The notes under the pieces are model-generated. The model was not told the DNA's origin, ran no database searches, and worked only from the letters and a program-made list of their open reading frames with translations. Made by a program: the position numbers and the translations under genes. A DNA stretch of 64,000 nucleotides from Phoenix dactylifera (lineage: Eukaryota; Streptophyta; Magnoliopsida; Arecales; Arecaceae). The stretch covers positions 24,167,482 to 24,231,481 of the forward strand of contig NC_052395.1 of the NCBI RefSeq assembly GCF_009389715.1. The letters run 5' to 3'. This document shows, piece after piece, positions 34,970-49,100 of this stretch; positions within the stretch are counted from its first letter, which is position 1, and each line of letters opens with the position of its first letter.

Positions 34970-37900
34970 TCATGTCCTGCCTTCAAATATATTTTAGATC
35001 CATGTTTCTTCCGAGTTTCTCCAAGGGAGAGCTAGTCTTCTTGGGTTAATATTGTTTTACTTGATTTTTTTCTGTTAATTCCAATAGCTATCTTTGAACC
35101 CCCATAATCCAATTAAGGTAGCAAAATAAAACACTTTCGGACTGCCTTGCATGCACAATCTCAGTGAGCACCCTTGGACAGGATACATGAAACTATACCT
35201 TCCACAGGTAGAATAATAATTTGGATAAAATTAATTGATCACTCAAATCCCAAATATAATGTCTGAAACAGTTTATATCTACTGCATTTCAGTACTTACG
35301 GTCCTTCTGTTCTAATTAGTTTGGCTTCTCTATAGGCAAAATTGTCTCCTAACAGAGCATGTTACTACTATAAGCTTCCAGTTAACATATAGTATTACCT
35401 GTGCAAGCAAATTAAGATTCATATGGCATATTCTCAAAAGGATATTCCCGGTCATGGCTTGCACATTTGCAGTCCAAATTGTCATATGATTAAGGGTAAG
35501 TAAAATTATCGCATTCATTACTCCAGTCGTTAATACTTAAAGAACCTTTAGACGAGAACTGTTAAAAGAAAGAGGTGGGTGGCGGAGTTGTTGGCATTTA
35601 ATACTCATAGGCTCTTATCGCCAACCCAAAATATATAAAATCGTAGATCAGTAGCTGTCCTTCGAGGCAACCGAGTAAACTCTTCAGCATTTGTACAAAG
35701 AAAGGGAAAATAAGATATATTCCATTTATTGAAGAAAAGTATACATAATTATAATGGATATTTTTTTCTCAGAAATATGATGGAAATGCCATCATCCAAT
35801 TTTTTGAGTCATGACCTTTTTTTTTAGTGCGTAAACTGGATTTGCATGTGATATCCGGATGAGGAGATACATTGGGAAGAAATATTCCGAAAAAAAGAAC
35901 GATGCTGTTATGAGGATGAGGGCTTCATATAGAGCAAAGTATCCTGATTTTTTTTAAATTCATTTCCATAAAAATAGTTTTATCTTTAATTAATTAATTT
36001 GTCTATTCTTTTTGTACTAACCATAATAACAATTTTCTAAGGTATTGAAAAATTCTTAAATTTTTCGATGTCTTTCTCTCGGTTGAATGACTCTCTAATT
36101 ATTCTCCAAAATTAAATTAATTTAAAACTATTCAAATATTCTTGAATTATACATATTTTTTTGATTTATTCACAATAAACTTAAGAAATTTTCTTTTATG
36201 AATCAATGATGTCATATATTGTTGCTAAGAGTGTCATTTGTTACTATTGCCTCTCTTATATTTATTTTTAAATAAAAATTATAATATTTTAGTAATTTAT
36301 ATTTTATTTTTTTTAAATTCGTGGTTATTGGATTCTTTCTGAAATTTTTCATTAATTTACTATTTTTTTTTCAAATTCCCAATCATTACCTCTAGCAGAA
36401 ACTTACAGCTAAGTGGGACCACCTCACCAAAAGGACAAAAAATAAAAAACTGGGCCAGACTTGTGCTAGGCTTTTATCAGTGCAAACATATTGGGCCTGG
36501 TCCTTTTCTAGTTTTCACGAAAAAAAGCCCGCTAACAATATAATTTGGCTTAGGTTGATAAAGGGACTATAGAACTCGCAATATGAGGATTCTGCAAGTT
36601 GTCTTCAGTTGCTAGTGAGAATCCAAATTAGCTTCCTATCTTTCACTGAAAGAAAGGAGATCTACTCATCCATGAAATCTGACTTTAATCGAAATAAGTA
36701 CAACTTTGGCTCAAATGTTAAGAGGTTGAGGTTCGATGTCCTCATTGCATCGGTTCTTGTTTCAACTCTCAATTATACTAAACCCTAATCCTGCAAGATT
36801 GCTAGACTTTGCCTATCTGAGATGTGGTGTGTATAAGATAGTGGCTCTTTCCATCCCCCTCTTGAATAGAGAGAGAGCAGATAGTTTTTTTCTTGTTTAT
36901 TCCTTTTTTCCTCTACATCAAGGCAGATAGACAAACCCAACTGCCTTTTTTAAAATCATAAATCATCTTTATGTTTTCTAGACCTTAATGAATTAAATAT
37001 TAGTGAAATGGCTAAAATTCGATGTTTAATGAATGATTTGTTTGTCTAGCACAATAGAAAGCACAGACTACATCCAGAAAAATATCACAATATGGAGCCT
37101 ACAACGTCAAAATATAATAGCCATTAAGACAAATAATATAATGTGGCAGGTACCCTGAGTATCGTAAGATTTGATTTAATTGCATGAACAAGTTCTAAAT
37201 TGATACAAATGAAGGACAATCTACACTTCATTTAAAAGGCTAGTTTATTGATTAGTAGTGGTGGTGGCACACCAAGTCTTACCAATTTGCTCTTCCTACG
37301 AGCGCAAGATTGCCAGTACTAAATTCAGCTCAATTTTGACTAATATCCTATCTGTTTGCTTGCGCTCATTAAAAAACAAATGAATCAGAATGCTTTTGTC
37401 TCACGACCATCCAAGTTTAAGGCAAAGCCTTTGCATCTGAGCTTATTAATTCTATTCTTTTCACATGGGAAAGGGGAGGAAGATGATTGGTGTGAATGAG
37501 AAATTGAGCAAGATGATTAAAATATTAAGATATGACTAAAAAAAAATGAATAACTGTTTGTTAAACGCCAAAGATATATGTTAGATTCCATGATCCTCGA
37601 CTTTCTATTCGATCGAAGATCTACAAATTAAAAATAATAATACTAATAATAGTAGGAGAGATTCTAGTGATGAAAGCGATTGGGAGAAAAAAAAAATCTA
37701 ATGCAATAACAATACTCAAAATCACCCAGTCCTCATTCACCTAACCCACACCCTTGCACTCCACGCAGCTCATTGCTTAGAGTCATTTTGTCATCCTCTC
37801 GGAGGCCTGCAGCTGTTATCCAAGGCATGCAGCACGGATTGGCACCCAAGTGGGACTTCTTCCTGTTCCTAGAAGTCAATCAATAGAAATCTGAAGGCAG

Positions 37901-38429
37901 ACTCCGTGACAGAAGCTTTAAAGAGAAGCATGAAACATGGGAGGATGTCTAAGCCTGCATGTGGTGTAGAACGTGGAAAATGGAACCAAGTTGCAAACAT
38001 GCCCAAACATTCAAAAAAATAACCTAAAGCATAACACAATATAGAAAAGTAAGGCCACATATATAAATCCTAACTAAAATTCTTCTGACAAGTTAATTAG
38101 TCTATGTGCTACAGCTATATATGATACTAAACCGATGAATTAGGCATACGTTGGCTATAAGGTACCTAGAAGAAATATAGTTTATCTTGGATAGATCACC
38201 CTCCTTTTCCCTCGAAAAACTTGACCTCTTCAAATGTTATATATCTTGTATAATATGAGCTTCAGACTATTTAATATATTTGTTTCGCGCTACCATTAAC
38301 TAGATAGTTATAATTGGTGAGGGAACATTAGAGAATACCATACATAATGGTGCATGGGAATAAGTTGGCAGGAGATTTGGCAGAAGAGAAACAAAATTGT
38401 GATTTTGGTTCACATAGTCCCTAAGAAAT
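34970..38429. other. AT-rich intergenic, no gene seen
   Basis: No coding exon recognised. Short A/T runs and low-complexity stretches (35940-36370) are the only visible structure. Confidence 0.4.
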
Positions 38430-38880
38430 TCGGATATGGAAATTGCCTCTCAAAATGATCCAGTATTTTTTAATTTTAGGACTGTACGTATTATCAAGGA
38501 TGGAATGATCTTTAATATAACTAGTCTGTGTCGGATCAATTTTAGTGAATTCACAGAAGGGCAAAGCAGATTAGCTAATACCTTGGTGATGATCTTGATA
38601 CAACTAGGAATAAGGCTAATCGGGCAGTAACCTGAAGGGGTGTTTGTAAATTACTTTTTCGGAATTAGGGCAAGAACAGCATGAGTGAGATAGGGAAGAT
38701 CAAGATTATGGTCATAAAGTTGCTGGAATAAAGAGAGAAGATCACTGTAGACAATGTTCCAAAATTACTGATAAAAAAAACTCATTGTAAAACCATCCAG
38801 GTCAGGACTTCTGTCACCTTTGAAGCTAAATACAACAGCTTTTAAGGGTAGATGCAAATCTGTGGCAGATATGATTCATG
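38430..38880 (-). mobile_element. LINE reverse transcriptase fragment, minus strand
   Basis: The minus strand near 38830-38560 encodes a typical L1 phrase order: GDRSPDLDGFTMSFF, then ..DLPYLTHAVLALIPKK.., then a decayed ..GYCPISLIPSCIKIITKVLA.. segment. It contains stops and frameshifts. It points the opposite way from the LINE piece at 39030-39475. Confidence 0.6.
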
Positions 38881-39029
38881 AAATTAGATTTAGTTGGAAG
38901 GAATGGGGCTATCTGTATCCTCTTTGAGTTAGATTATTTATCTTGATTGTTCTAGAAGATTTTGTTCTCTTTATATAGTCTTCTTCTGGTTTTCTTCTCA
39001 AAGAGAAAAAAGAAGGAAAATTTGGTAGT

Positions 39030-39475
39030 CTGCTTCTCCTTTGAAGGTCAAGTTCTTTTTCTGGTTTATTCTTCATGATAAAATCCTAATGCCTGAAAAC
39101 TGGGCCATGCGTCTCTTGAAGGACATTGTCGTAATGTAAATCTGCATATGTATTGGTGAAGCGTGTATTACTGGAGTTCCATTTCCCTACACAACTATGG
39201 ACATTAGTCTATGGATGCTTGGTGGTGGAGGCTTTGGCATGGAAAAAAACTTGAGAATTTTTGGCTTGAATTATAGGCAAACTTCTGTTATCATCCCTGA
39301 AGTAACTCTCTGTTGCCTCTTCTGAACATGTTTGGTAGGTGACTTGGGGGGCATTATCCCATCATGGGGTCTGCCTATGCCTTCTACCTGCTGTTTCTCC
39401 CTCTCTCTCCCCTTTGTAATCATTTCTCTCATGAAATTAATTAATGACTCAAGCCATATTTCTTCTCAAAAAAGA
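39030..39475 (+). mobile_element. LINE 3' fragment (zf-RVT and 3' tail), plus strand
   Basis: Plus-strand text at about 39045-39130 encodes KVKFFFWFILHDKILMPENWAMRLL, the start of the zf-RVT region seen in plant L1 elements. It is followed by a 3' untranslated part and a short A run at 39469-39474. It is decayed and possibly the 3' half of the element whose inverted 5' half is at 38430-38880. Confidence 0.5.
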
Positions 39476-39479
39476 ATTC

Positions 39480-40800
39480 CATCTATTTGTATCCAACCAA
39501 GATTTTCAAATGAAGAGGTTTTGTGGGCGACCGGCATCGACGTGAATGAGATTTCGAGTAATATAACTCAATTTAAAAGGGGCCATTAAGGTCCATGTTG
39601 GACTAACAACCCTCTGACTTTTAATTTTGTTCATGGAAAAATTTTGCCTACCTTTCGGTTGGATGTCAATTTTCTGTTTAGTCCCCCGTCCAAATACCAA
39701 TCTCATAGTCTTAAATTTAAAGTTCTAGTTATGTATGCATGGACTGGAATATATCCGAATTTTTTGACAATGTAACGGGAGCAAGATATCAATATCTGAA
39801 TTGGTGTAGTAAAATCAGAATTATCTACTCTTTCAAAATATTAATTTTAATATCCATATCAACTTAGGATTAGAATGAAATATCCATGGCAGTTCTATGG
39901 CTTTGCATGAACTGATATCTCAACGAGATATACTAGTTATCTAATAAATTAATGTATCCTTTCGAGATGTTGGGATTTGTTGCACGTATCAGCTCTCGCT
40001 AAATTCTTGGTTTGGTTGAGCTGGCTAGCAAACTTGGAAAACAAGCTCTTACAAATAGAACTTACAACTCTGTTGCTAACTATATCTCGTCTTGATTTAG
40101 CTTCTGTTTTCTTCTTATTCTACTCTTTATTTTTCACCAGCCAAAATTTATGCCGCTCCGAACCTGTAATTCTTTTCTTCAATTTCAATAAATTCGAATC
40201 TAAGGGATCTCTACTGATAATTACAACCTTTGTCCTTAATAGTTTCCCACTTGGTGTAGATTTTTTGATTCTTTTTTTATTAAAAAAATTTGGCTTCCGT
40301 TTTTACTTCCATATCAACCCGGCATGTTTGTTTTTATTTCATCAATAAACAAATAATCAATAAAAATCAACAAGTAATAGGTTTATTTTTTTAAAAAATA
40401 TAAATATATAAATAGATCTATCCTATTCTATTAGTTTAAGTTTTTGGGATAAATAATGATTTTAATATGGTACATATTAGAGCAGAGGTCGTGGCTCATC
40501 TATTAAAAAAAAGTTTGGCTTACATAAAAAAAAATATAAAAAAAATATAAATATATAAATAAATTTTTCTCATTCTAATAATTTAAGTTTTTAAAATAAA
40601 CGGTGATTGCAACAATTTTTTTTTTGTGGGTAGGAACCGGCAATGGGTTTGCGAGCTCCCAATCATATGAGACCGGAAGTCGCAAGAAGGTGGTCAGCCA
40701 CCTCTCAGCAAAAATAAAATAAAATTCCCAAAATACCCATACTAGAGTTCCCATTCTGCCCCATTCTTGGTTTATCTCAACCTACCCTTCCCTCCGGCTT
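39480..40800. other. AT-rich intergenic, no gene seen
   Basis: Low-complexity T/A-rich DNA with two similar phrases (40381-40460 and 40530-40620: AAAAATATAAATATATAAATA..), a local duplication. No gene seen. Confidence 0.4.
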
Positions 40801-41100
40801 CTATAATAAGAAGCGCTGTGCCACGATGGAGGAGGGTGTTATCCACAATATATCAAAAACCGCCTCGCCTCTCTCGTCCTCCCTCAAACTAGCTTCTTAT
40901 AAGAATAAGAAGAGAGAGGAAGAGAGAATAAATACAACGCTTATTTCATCAAGGAAAGCACAAACCGCTTCCTCTCTCCCAATTTTAATTTCTTCCTGAA
41001 AAGTTTCCCCTTCGACAAACCTAGTACTACCTATTTAGCCAATTCCAGTGACGTTTGAGGCGTCATCCGTCGCTCTGCAGCCCACAAGAAAGAAGAATTC

Positions 41101-44100
41101 ATGGCGGAAATCCCAAAGCCGGTGAGTCTCTTCATGATTCTTTTCTTCAACGTTCGATTTGAGTAGGTGGAGTACTAAAGAGCTCTTTTCTTTTTGATTC
41201 TTGTTTGGGGTTTTTTTAGGGTTTTGGAGAAGCGAAACCAAGTGCTTCTGCGATGAGTTTAGACCATGAGGAAGTCGAGCGAAGCAAGACGGAGGAGTCA
41301 GATGGCTTCGTCGCCATCGATATCGGAGCCCTCTCGATTCTCTCCGTCAACAACGACAAGGACTCTACTTGCAGCCCTCGGGTCTCGGTAGCTTTTCTCA
41401 CCTTCCTCTCTTCCCCTCTCATAACTCGCTTTCCGTTTCTCTTCGATCGGACCTTTCTTTAAATATAAAATTAGAATATAGATCCGAATTTACCCATAAA
41501 AATGAAACTCTTTCTATTTGTTGATTGGTTGATTTTTTGGGGGAGTTAAATTTAGAGGGTGAAAAACCTTTCCCGAAAAGGATCGCAGCGAAGCGGCGGA
41601 GGCGAGGAGCGGACGGCGGCGGAAGGAGAGACCGCCGACTCCTCTACCGGTGAGTTCCCCTACCCCGACTCCGATTCGTCACCGACTCGTCCGAGTCGAC
41701 CGTTAGGGCTTCGCGTAACGCCGGAAATGACGTTGTGATGATGTCAATACACTAAACCGTAATTTTGTCTCGTCCAGCGTTCGGGCGTTGTCCTTTTGGG
41801 CGGATCTGATTGAACACGTGGGATTGCGTACGTGTGCAGGTGGGCCCGACTCGGACGTGAAATCGGCTCTTTTGGTGCACGTGGCGGGCGAGGGGGAGCC
41901 CTCGGGGTTGTCTCATGCGACGACCCCAACAGCGGCTGGAGGGAGGTGCAGGAGGCTGGGGCGGCGGCAGACGCCGTGGCTGGACCCGAGGAGGGTTCTA
42001 TTCTTCTTCGCCACCTTGTAAGTTACCTTCCTGACCAAAACGCCCGCTATAATTTTGTTTTTACGAGAATTACGAGAATGCCAAGGAGGTCATGCTGATC
42101 GACAAATGATTTGGGCTTTAAATCTGCTTTAAAAACGTAGTATAATAGGGGGTGGGAGTCGTACATCGGTGGGACGGCGCGCGCGTGCGACCACCGAGTG
42201 GGTCCGTCGATCACACGACGTTCGATCGTGATCACACGGTGCGGCCTATCGGTATTTGCTTCTGGGCCACGTCAAAAACGTCATGGACGTTGAAGCCATT
42301 GGACGCAACGGCACGCCAAGGGAGGGGAGCGGGGTCGGGTTTCGGGTCCATTGTTTCGATCAATTGTGACAGCCCAATCGATGGGCCCGCCTCGTTTTGG
42401 GTCAGCGCGTCAGCTGGGCCTGGGACCATGTGACATCCTTAAATATGGGGGCATCTATAATTAGAAATTCATAAATGATAGAGATGGCAATCAGGTCGCA
42501 TCAAATCAGGTATGGATCGGACTAGATGTAGGTCGGATTAAAATTTTATTGACTCAAATCCGGCCTATTGATTAACTAGGTCAAAAATTTGGATCTGAAC
42601 TCAGTCTATTTATTAAACAAATAATTCTATCCAATTCGTATAACTTGTTTACTAAATATGTCAAATCAAGTTAAACGAGTTAAATAAGCTAAGTAGGTTT
42701 TGGATTGATTAAATGGATATAAACAAGTTAAATAGATTAAGCAGGTCAGGTTAAGTAGGATATAAATAGGTTAAGTATATTTTAAACAGTTTAAAATTAT
42801 AAGTCAACTCAATTAGTAAACAGATGAGATTTATTTAATAACTAGGTCTAGGTGGAATGATTCATCCTTTATTTCATTTATGTCAAATTCGAATATGAAT
42901 AGAGTGGGTTGGTTATAAATCTAATTGATGGATTGGATCATAAATTGCCCCAAATAAATGATGTCCCACTTTTTGTTGTTGCAAACTTGTAGGGTTTTGG
43001 AATCAACACGTGTAATGCATACGCGGAGAACAAATATAAAATCAGTAGGCCCCAATATGGATGGTGTCCGAGAGAGCACGATATTTGGCTCAACGAGAGG
43101 TAGTTGGGAGTAAAAAAACTGTGGTGGAAAAGTCCTTGTAGAATTCCTTCGATGTCTGAATGTTAACATTACACATAAATGGAGAAAATAGAGTAGATGT
43201 GTGATAAACTCAATCATAGGGAAAATGTCATCATACATAGCATCTAGCAAGGTAAGATGGGATGAAGTGCAATCTATGAAAAAGTGGCACTTTTTGTAGA
43301 AATTGTTATAGGGATGCAATCATGACAAGCTTTGTAGGTAAAATAAATGTAAAAATGACTCTCAAACTTCTTTTCTTTTGTATGTAGGTGATATTTCCTT
43401 TCATGAGATTAAGACTTTTTAAATTTGTTAAATTTGTTATTGTAGTAAAATTACTTTATGATAGTTTGTTGATGGTTTTATCTTTCAGTAAGGTAACATT
43501 CCATAAAGTAGTCATGCTAATAGTAGATGATTTAGGCAATATTTTTCATATATATTGCACTATTAGACACAGGCTAAGTATATATATAAAGATATATCAT
43601 CAAATTAGCTCCTTAACCGTAAAAAGAGTGGGGCTTGAGACTTCTTTTGGGTTTTTGTGACAAGCTTTTGTTGGAAAAAAAGAAAATTTCTTCTAGCTAG
43701 AATCCCTTCTTTTCTATAAGGGTGATTTTTCTTTCTTTTTTTTTTTTTTTTAATTAGCGGTTCCACTTTGAGAATTGTTTTTTGTTGAAGTTTGCCATGA
43801 TAGCAATATTCCAATTTTTTTCATCAATTGATGCCATCATGTCACCTTTTAGGTAAGCTAACGCGTGTTAGGTGGAGATGCTGATTGTATGGTAGTAGTT
43901 TCTTTAAATCTAAGCAGTGAAAAATTCTCACGATTTAGATTCATGACTAAAATTGATAGGCCAAACAAGATTATAGGTAAGATTTTATCTTTTTAAGTTA
44001 AAACCAACCTCTTGAAGATGGTTCAAATTTTTTAGAACGTTTTAATATAGAGAGCGCAGTGATAGAAGCAAAACTAGGAATTCATCCAAGTTACGTCACA

Positions 44101-45053
44101 ACCTTGACTTCTGACTAGTTAATTTCATGTTTTATGTTGACATCAACATGACGCTTGTCTCGCACTGTTGCCTTGTTACGGCTCTACTTCTAACCTTAAG
44201 GTGATTTGGAGGCCATTGAAGCCAGCGGGCTAAACGGAAGCTGTTGTTTCTACTATAAATGGGTCAAATAACTTAGATCTTGCAATTTTATTTAAAAAGA
44301 TAAGATTACATAATTATTTAATTAAGGGAGGCTAATCTTTGTTTATCACTATTACCCATCTCATCCAATCTAGATCTTAGTCCCAGGTAGACTACGTCGA
44401 AGCTCGTAAAACCAAATGAAATCTCTGCCCTCTTATTTAAGGGAGTGACCAAGCAAATGCATGATGATATCTTTCTAATACAAAATTCACACCGTATAGA
44501 GTTTGAGAATGGTTTTGTTACATGTGGTCTTGATGTTATGAGTCATGGAAACTTTATTTTATATGCCATACCCATGTGCTTGGCCTTCACTCATTTCATT
44601 TCCGAATCATGTTAGATTCCTTTTGAAAGGTCTCCTATCCCAAACATGCGATGCATCATCTCAGTAAGGCTTTTTTCTTTTTTTTTTTCTCATGGACGTG
44701 GCCTCAATTGCGCATGTGACGACGGTAAAAAGAAAAACACAGAGAGAAAAATGATCTCACAAGCAAAGAAATTCTACAATACGAAGTAACATAAAACAGA
44801 CTAATTCTAAAAATGTGGACTTCTCGCTCAAATTATCCCATTTCGTTTGGACAAGGTGAGATATGAAATATTTGAACTATAATAAAAATGGTATTTTTTT
44901 TATTAACTAATGTTAGAAAGCTCAAGAAAGAACTTGGAGTGAGACTTATGTTGTCCTTCCTTTGGTTGCAGGTCCAGCATGGGAACAATGATACTGCTAT
45001 ATTTCACGCTCTCCATGGGCAAGATGGCCGGTAACGACTCCAACGCGCGGTGA
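41101..45053 (+). CDS. Small protein with one C-terminal membrane segment, function unknown
   Basis: Five plus-strand exons with GT/AG junctions: 41101-41121, 41220-41387, 41556-41649, 41840-42017 and 44972-45053, in compatible phases, give 180 aa. I do not recognise a named family. The protein starts MAEIPKPGFGEAKPS, has an acidic Ser/Thr-rich middle, a basic SRVKNLSRKGSQRSGGG stretch that could be a phosphorylation or membrane-surface patch, then a basic tryptophan motif (PWLDPRR) directly before a hydrophobic segment (about residues 146-166, VLFFFATLSSMGTMILLYF). This looks like a tail-anchored membrane protein. The hydrophobic segment is split between exons 4 and 5 by a 2.95-kb intron, and the donor of that intron contains an in-frame TAA. 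A TATA-like box (TATAATAA) lies near 40802-40809. Confidence 0.75.
42018..44971 (+). other. Long intron 4 of the membrane-protein gene
   Basis: 2954 bases, non-coding. 42480-42930 is a degraded repeat rich in AGGTCGGAT and GGTTAAGTAGG phrases, a style common in old plant transposon remnants. The remainder is AT-rich. The donor (GTAAGT, 42018) and acceptor (TTGGTTGCAG, 44971) are strong. Confidence 0.6.
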
Positions 45054-46101
45054 TGCGACCCCCTGCTGCTGCCACACAGTGTTCCACCTGCTGCTCAGCA
45101 AAAATATTTTCTCCTCAGCATGCTTGGAGTTCTGTCATCGCACTCTATGGAGTTTTCAGAGAATTGGTACATAAGATGAACCCAAAAGGAGGGAAGACAA
45201 AAGCAGAAGAGGTGTTGCAGGACTGACAAGAAAAAAAGTATACTTTGGTGAGAGTGTTACAAAGAGACACACCATGAGAAAGAGAGATGTAGGAGATGTG
45301 TGTACGTATGTTTGTTGATAGCACATTCCTTTTTTTTCACTCTGGCCCGATCAAGGTGCATGGATCACCAGTTAATTTCTTTAGTTTGGTTTATGGTAGA
45401 TTGGTTTGATGCAACTGCACTTCTTCCTTTCCTTGTGTTAAAGAGTCTTGGGAAGTGAGTATATGGTGTGGGTGGCATGCGAAAAGGGGGCTTAGATTAT
45501 TTGGGGCCATAGTATGATAGTTCTCTCTGGTCCTGCTTGCTTGATAGGCTGGTGGGACTGATATAAAAAATAAAATAAAATAAACAGAGGGGTGTGGGTA
45601 AACATAAATAAATAAATGAAAATCTAATTTCTTGGCAGAGTACAAGCTTGACCATTCTCATACATAATACTAACTAGATGTTTGCGAGATAAGAAAAAAA
45701 TATTCACAGATGTTGAGTGAGGATCTCGTAATTGATAGCCATTCACTGAATTCAAATAAAACAGCGTATCTCATGACCATCAAGATGCCGACCAACTTGC
45801 AAATTAATTAATCACAAAATCAATGAGATTATAGAGAGGGCACGTAATACACGTAATCTCTTTTTTTTATGTAAATCAAACATAAGCTCATACACAATAA
45901 TATTGTTTTAATTTTTTTTTCTGAAAGCCAAAAGGTTTTTCTTAAAAAAAATACAGTTTTTTACCAACAAATTCATGATATCAAGGAATAATCAACCTCC
46001 ACATCTGGAGCACATACTTTCTAAATCTATTGAAAGCTTCGACATACAATTCAATGGAGGCATACATATTTACAAGACCCATAAACATCTGTTCACTCAT
46101 T
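45054..46101. other. 3' flank between convergent genes
   Basis: Contains the presumed 3' untranslated region of the membrane-protein gene and, on the other strand, that of the PDRP gene. No further gene seen. Confidence 0.5.
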
Positions 46102-49100
46102 CTAGTATCGTTTGGAAATGCGTGGCATCAAGCACTTCTGCTTCCTGTCATGGCATATCCTCACAACAACTGCTGCAGTTTCTTCTATCGCTTTTCCAGT
46201 TACCTCTGCAATAAGAAAAGCCAATCAACACAGCAATAGAAAAACCAACAGAGTGAGCCACCAAGCCGCTCTAGCTCATACTAAACATTCAGAAAGTTTA
46301 CTTACCAATGACTGGCCACACTGGGTTTTGCACAAAAATTTTATTAGCATATTCCAACTCCTCCCTCACATAGTCCATCTCTGAATAGTTGCTCCTCATT
46401 TCACCGTCTAATCCTAGACTTTTGGCCCTTGCCTTCCTAATGGACAGCAGAACAACTGGATTTATTGTCAATCCAAACACCTTCTCCTGATTGATTTCAA
46501 ATAGTGCCTTGGGCAACTCTACCCCCATGACAATAGGAATATTTGCCACCTTATATCCCTTTTGAGCTAAATATATCGACAAGGGTGTCTTCCCAGTGCG
46601 TGAAACGCCAACAAGGACGATGTGCGCGCGATTAAGGTTTCGGGGCTGTGCTCCATCATCTTGTTTGATGGTGAAATCAATGGCTTCAATACGTTGGAAG
46701 TATTCTTCAGTCAGTGGAGCTTTTCGGCCTGGCGCACCTCGGGGGATCCCAGAGGGTGCAACACCAAGATGGGCAGCAATAGCCTCAGTTGTAGGCCGTA
46801 GAATGTCGGTGGAGGGGACACCCCAGAGTTTGCAGGCCTGTTCTGCAGATTTGGCCATTGAAGGATCTACAAGGGTGTAGAGAACCAGTGCACCTTCTTT
46901 TGCAGCTTGCTTTACAATCTCCATAAGTCTTTCCACATCTTCAACCTGAAGAAGATCAGACACATGAAATTGTCAAGTTGATTGTGATCAGACATGCTTA
47001 TTGCTCGGAAATAAAATTACAACGTTTGAAGGATCAAAACTACAGGTAAAAGAGAAAAAAAAAATCTGATACCATGTGTACTATATAGGATCAAGAAAAA
47101 AAAAATCTAAAACCACATGTACTCACCATATGCTGTAGCTAGGAGTTACTTTGATAAACCATTTGCACGAAGACATAACTACAGAACAATCATCTTGCAT
47201 TGTAATCTTGAAAGAATCTTCCCCTCAGGTAAATTGAAATCCACCATTAAGCAAACAATGAGTCAGCTGATTATAATTTTAAATAAGAAGCCCATTGATT
47301 TAATTATTCTTTAGATAATGTTAACAAGCCTGAACTTCTGCTATTAACCAGAAAATTTACAAAGATGCATAATGAAACATCCACTTTAGAAACAAAGGTA
47401 TTTTACAATTTGTGTACTTCAAAGTTACCCAGTATAACCTAAGACAATTGCTTTCTTAACCTGGAATAAGTAGGCAGTTTGAAAATCAAACTAACTAATA
47501 CAATCAAACTTTGTCCCTTGAGTGCTGTTTCCTCCTACTCTCAGAGCTCTAATGACATGATTTTGGATGTGATGAACTGCAGATTCAAATGGTCTCCCAT
47601 TAGATAGACTTCAACCACAAATTATTCATTCATTTAACTGGGACAAAGATGTTGCAGCTATTATCATAAACCTCCTGGAACTGCTTTGCGCCATGCTCCA
47701 CATCACATTATTTTTACCAATAATCACCACAAGAACAAGATCCCTGTGAAAAATGATGAAACCGATTTGTGTCCCTAATAATGAGTTGTCGACAAGTGAC
47801 CTTGGATATAAGCTTGATTGCATCATGGCAATCCCCACACACTCGGAGGTTCTTAGCAATCCTTATGGGTACAGCTGGTGGAACCTTTAGCAAGCCAAAA
47901 GCAATAGCAAGTCTCTCACTGTGGGTACAAAGGAACTTCTTCTTATCATCGTCCTCCACATCAAGCAACACATATTTCGTAGATGGCACATATCCTGCCT
48001 TCACTATTCGATCATTTAACTCTTCCAATATTTCATAAATCTTGTCAGACTCCAAGTGTGTTCTATCATGTGCCCCAAATACGTAAACCTTGTCCTTTAT
48101 CTCAACCCAGCTACAGCCAGATTCCTTAAATAACCCCTTCAAAATCATCGATTTTCTCACTCTTCCGACATCATCCCATCTCCCGACCGAGGCATATATA
48201 TTAGATAAAATAACATAATTAGCAGCATTTTTTGGTTCAAGTTCAAAAAGCTTTTGTGCTAATCTCTCACCAAGCTCCACATTACAATACATCTGACAAG
48301 CTCCAAGCAATGATCCATATACACTACTGCTCGGTCCTATACCCATCCTTTCTATGAACTGTTCGGCATCATCTAGTCTTCCTGCCCTCCCCAGCATATC
48401 CACAACACAGGCACAATGTTCGACCCCGGGCTGAATGCCGAACTTCCCCTGCATAGTCTCAAAAATTTCCCAGCCATCATCAACAAAGCCACCATGGCTG
48501 CATGCTGACAGGATCACAACCAAGGTGATATAGGTCGGTTTCAATCCTTGGTCCTGCATCACCTTGAACAAATTCAGGGCCACATCGAATCTTCCATTCA
48601 AAGCAAACCCTTCAATCATTGAAGTCCAGGTTATCATATTCTGTCTCTCCATGCCACTGAAAACCTTATAAGCAAAATTTGGATCCCCACATCGAGAATA
48701 CATGGTAACAAGAGCAGAACCTACAATCACATTCGAAATAAAGCCATTTCTGATGGCATAAGCATGGATTGCTTGTCCTTTTCTCAAAGAAGAAAAGAAA
48801 CTGCAAGCAGGCAACAATGACACAACAGTAAGTTCATTGGGTTTGAGGTACTCGTCAAATTGCATTCTAGAGAATAATGCCACCGACTCAGCATGGATCT
48901 CAACATGAGAGCATGCATGGATCATCGAAGACCATGAAACAACATCTCGAAACTCCATTCTATCAAACACTTTTCGTGCCCCATAAACATCCCCAAATGA
49001 CCCATAAGCATGAATAAGAGAATTAGCCACCGACAAACAGAGACCACGCCCATACTTCATTATCAGTGAATGCAACTGAACAATCAACCTCACCAAACCC

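Noticed and set aside
41690-41705. GAGTCGAC word in an intron of the membrane-protein gene
   Set aside because: A single occurrence without array or LTR context; a chance match to the palindrome word.
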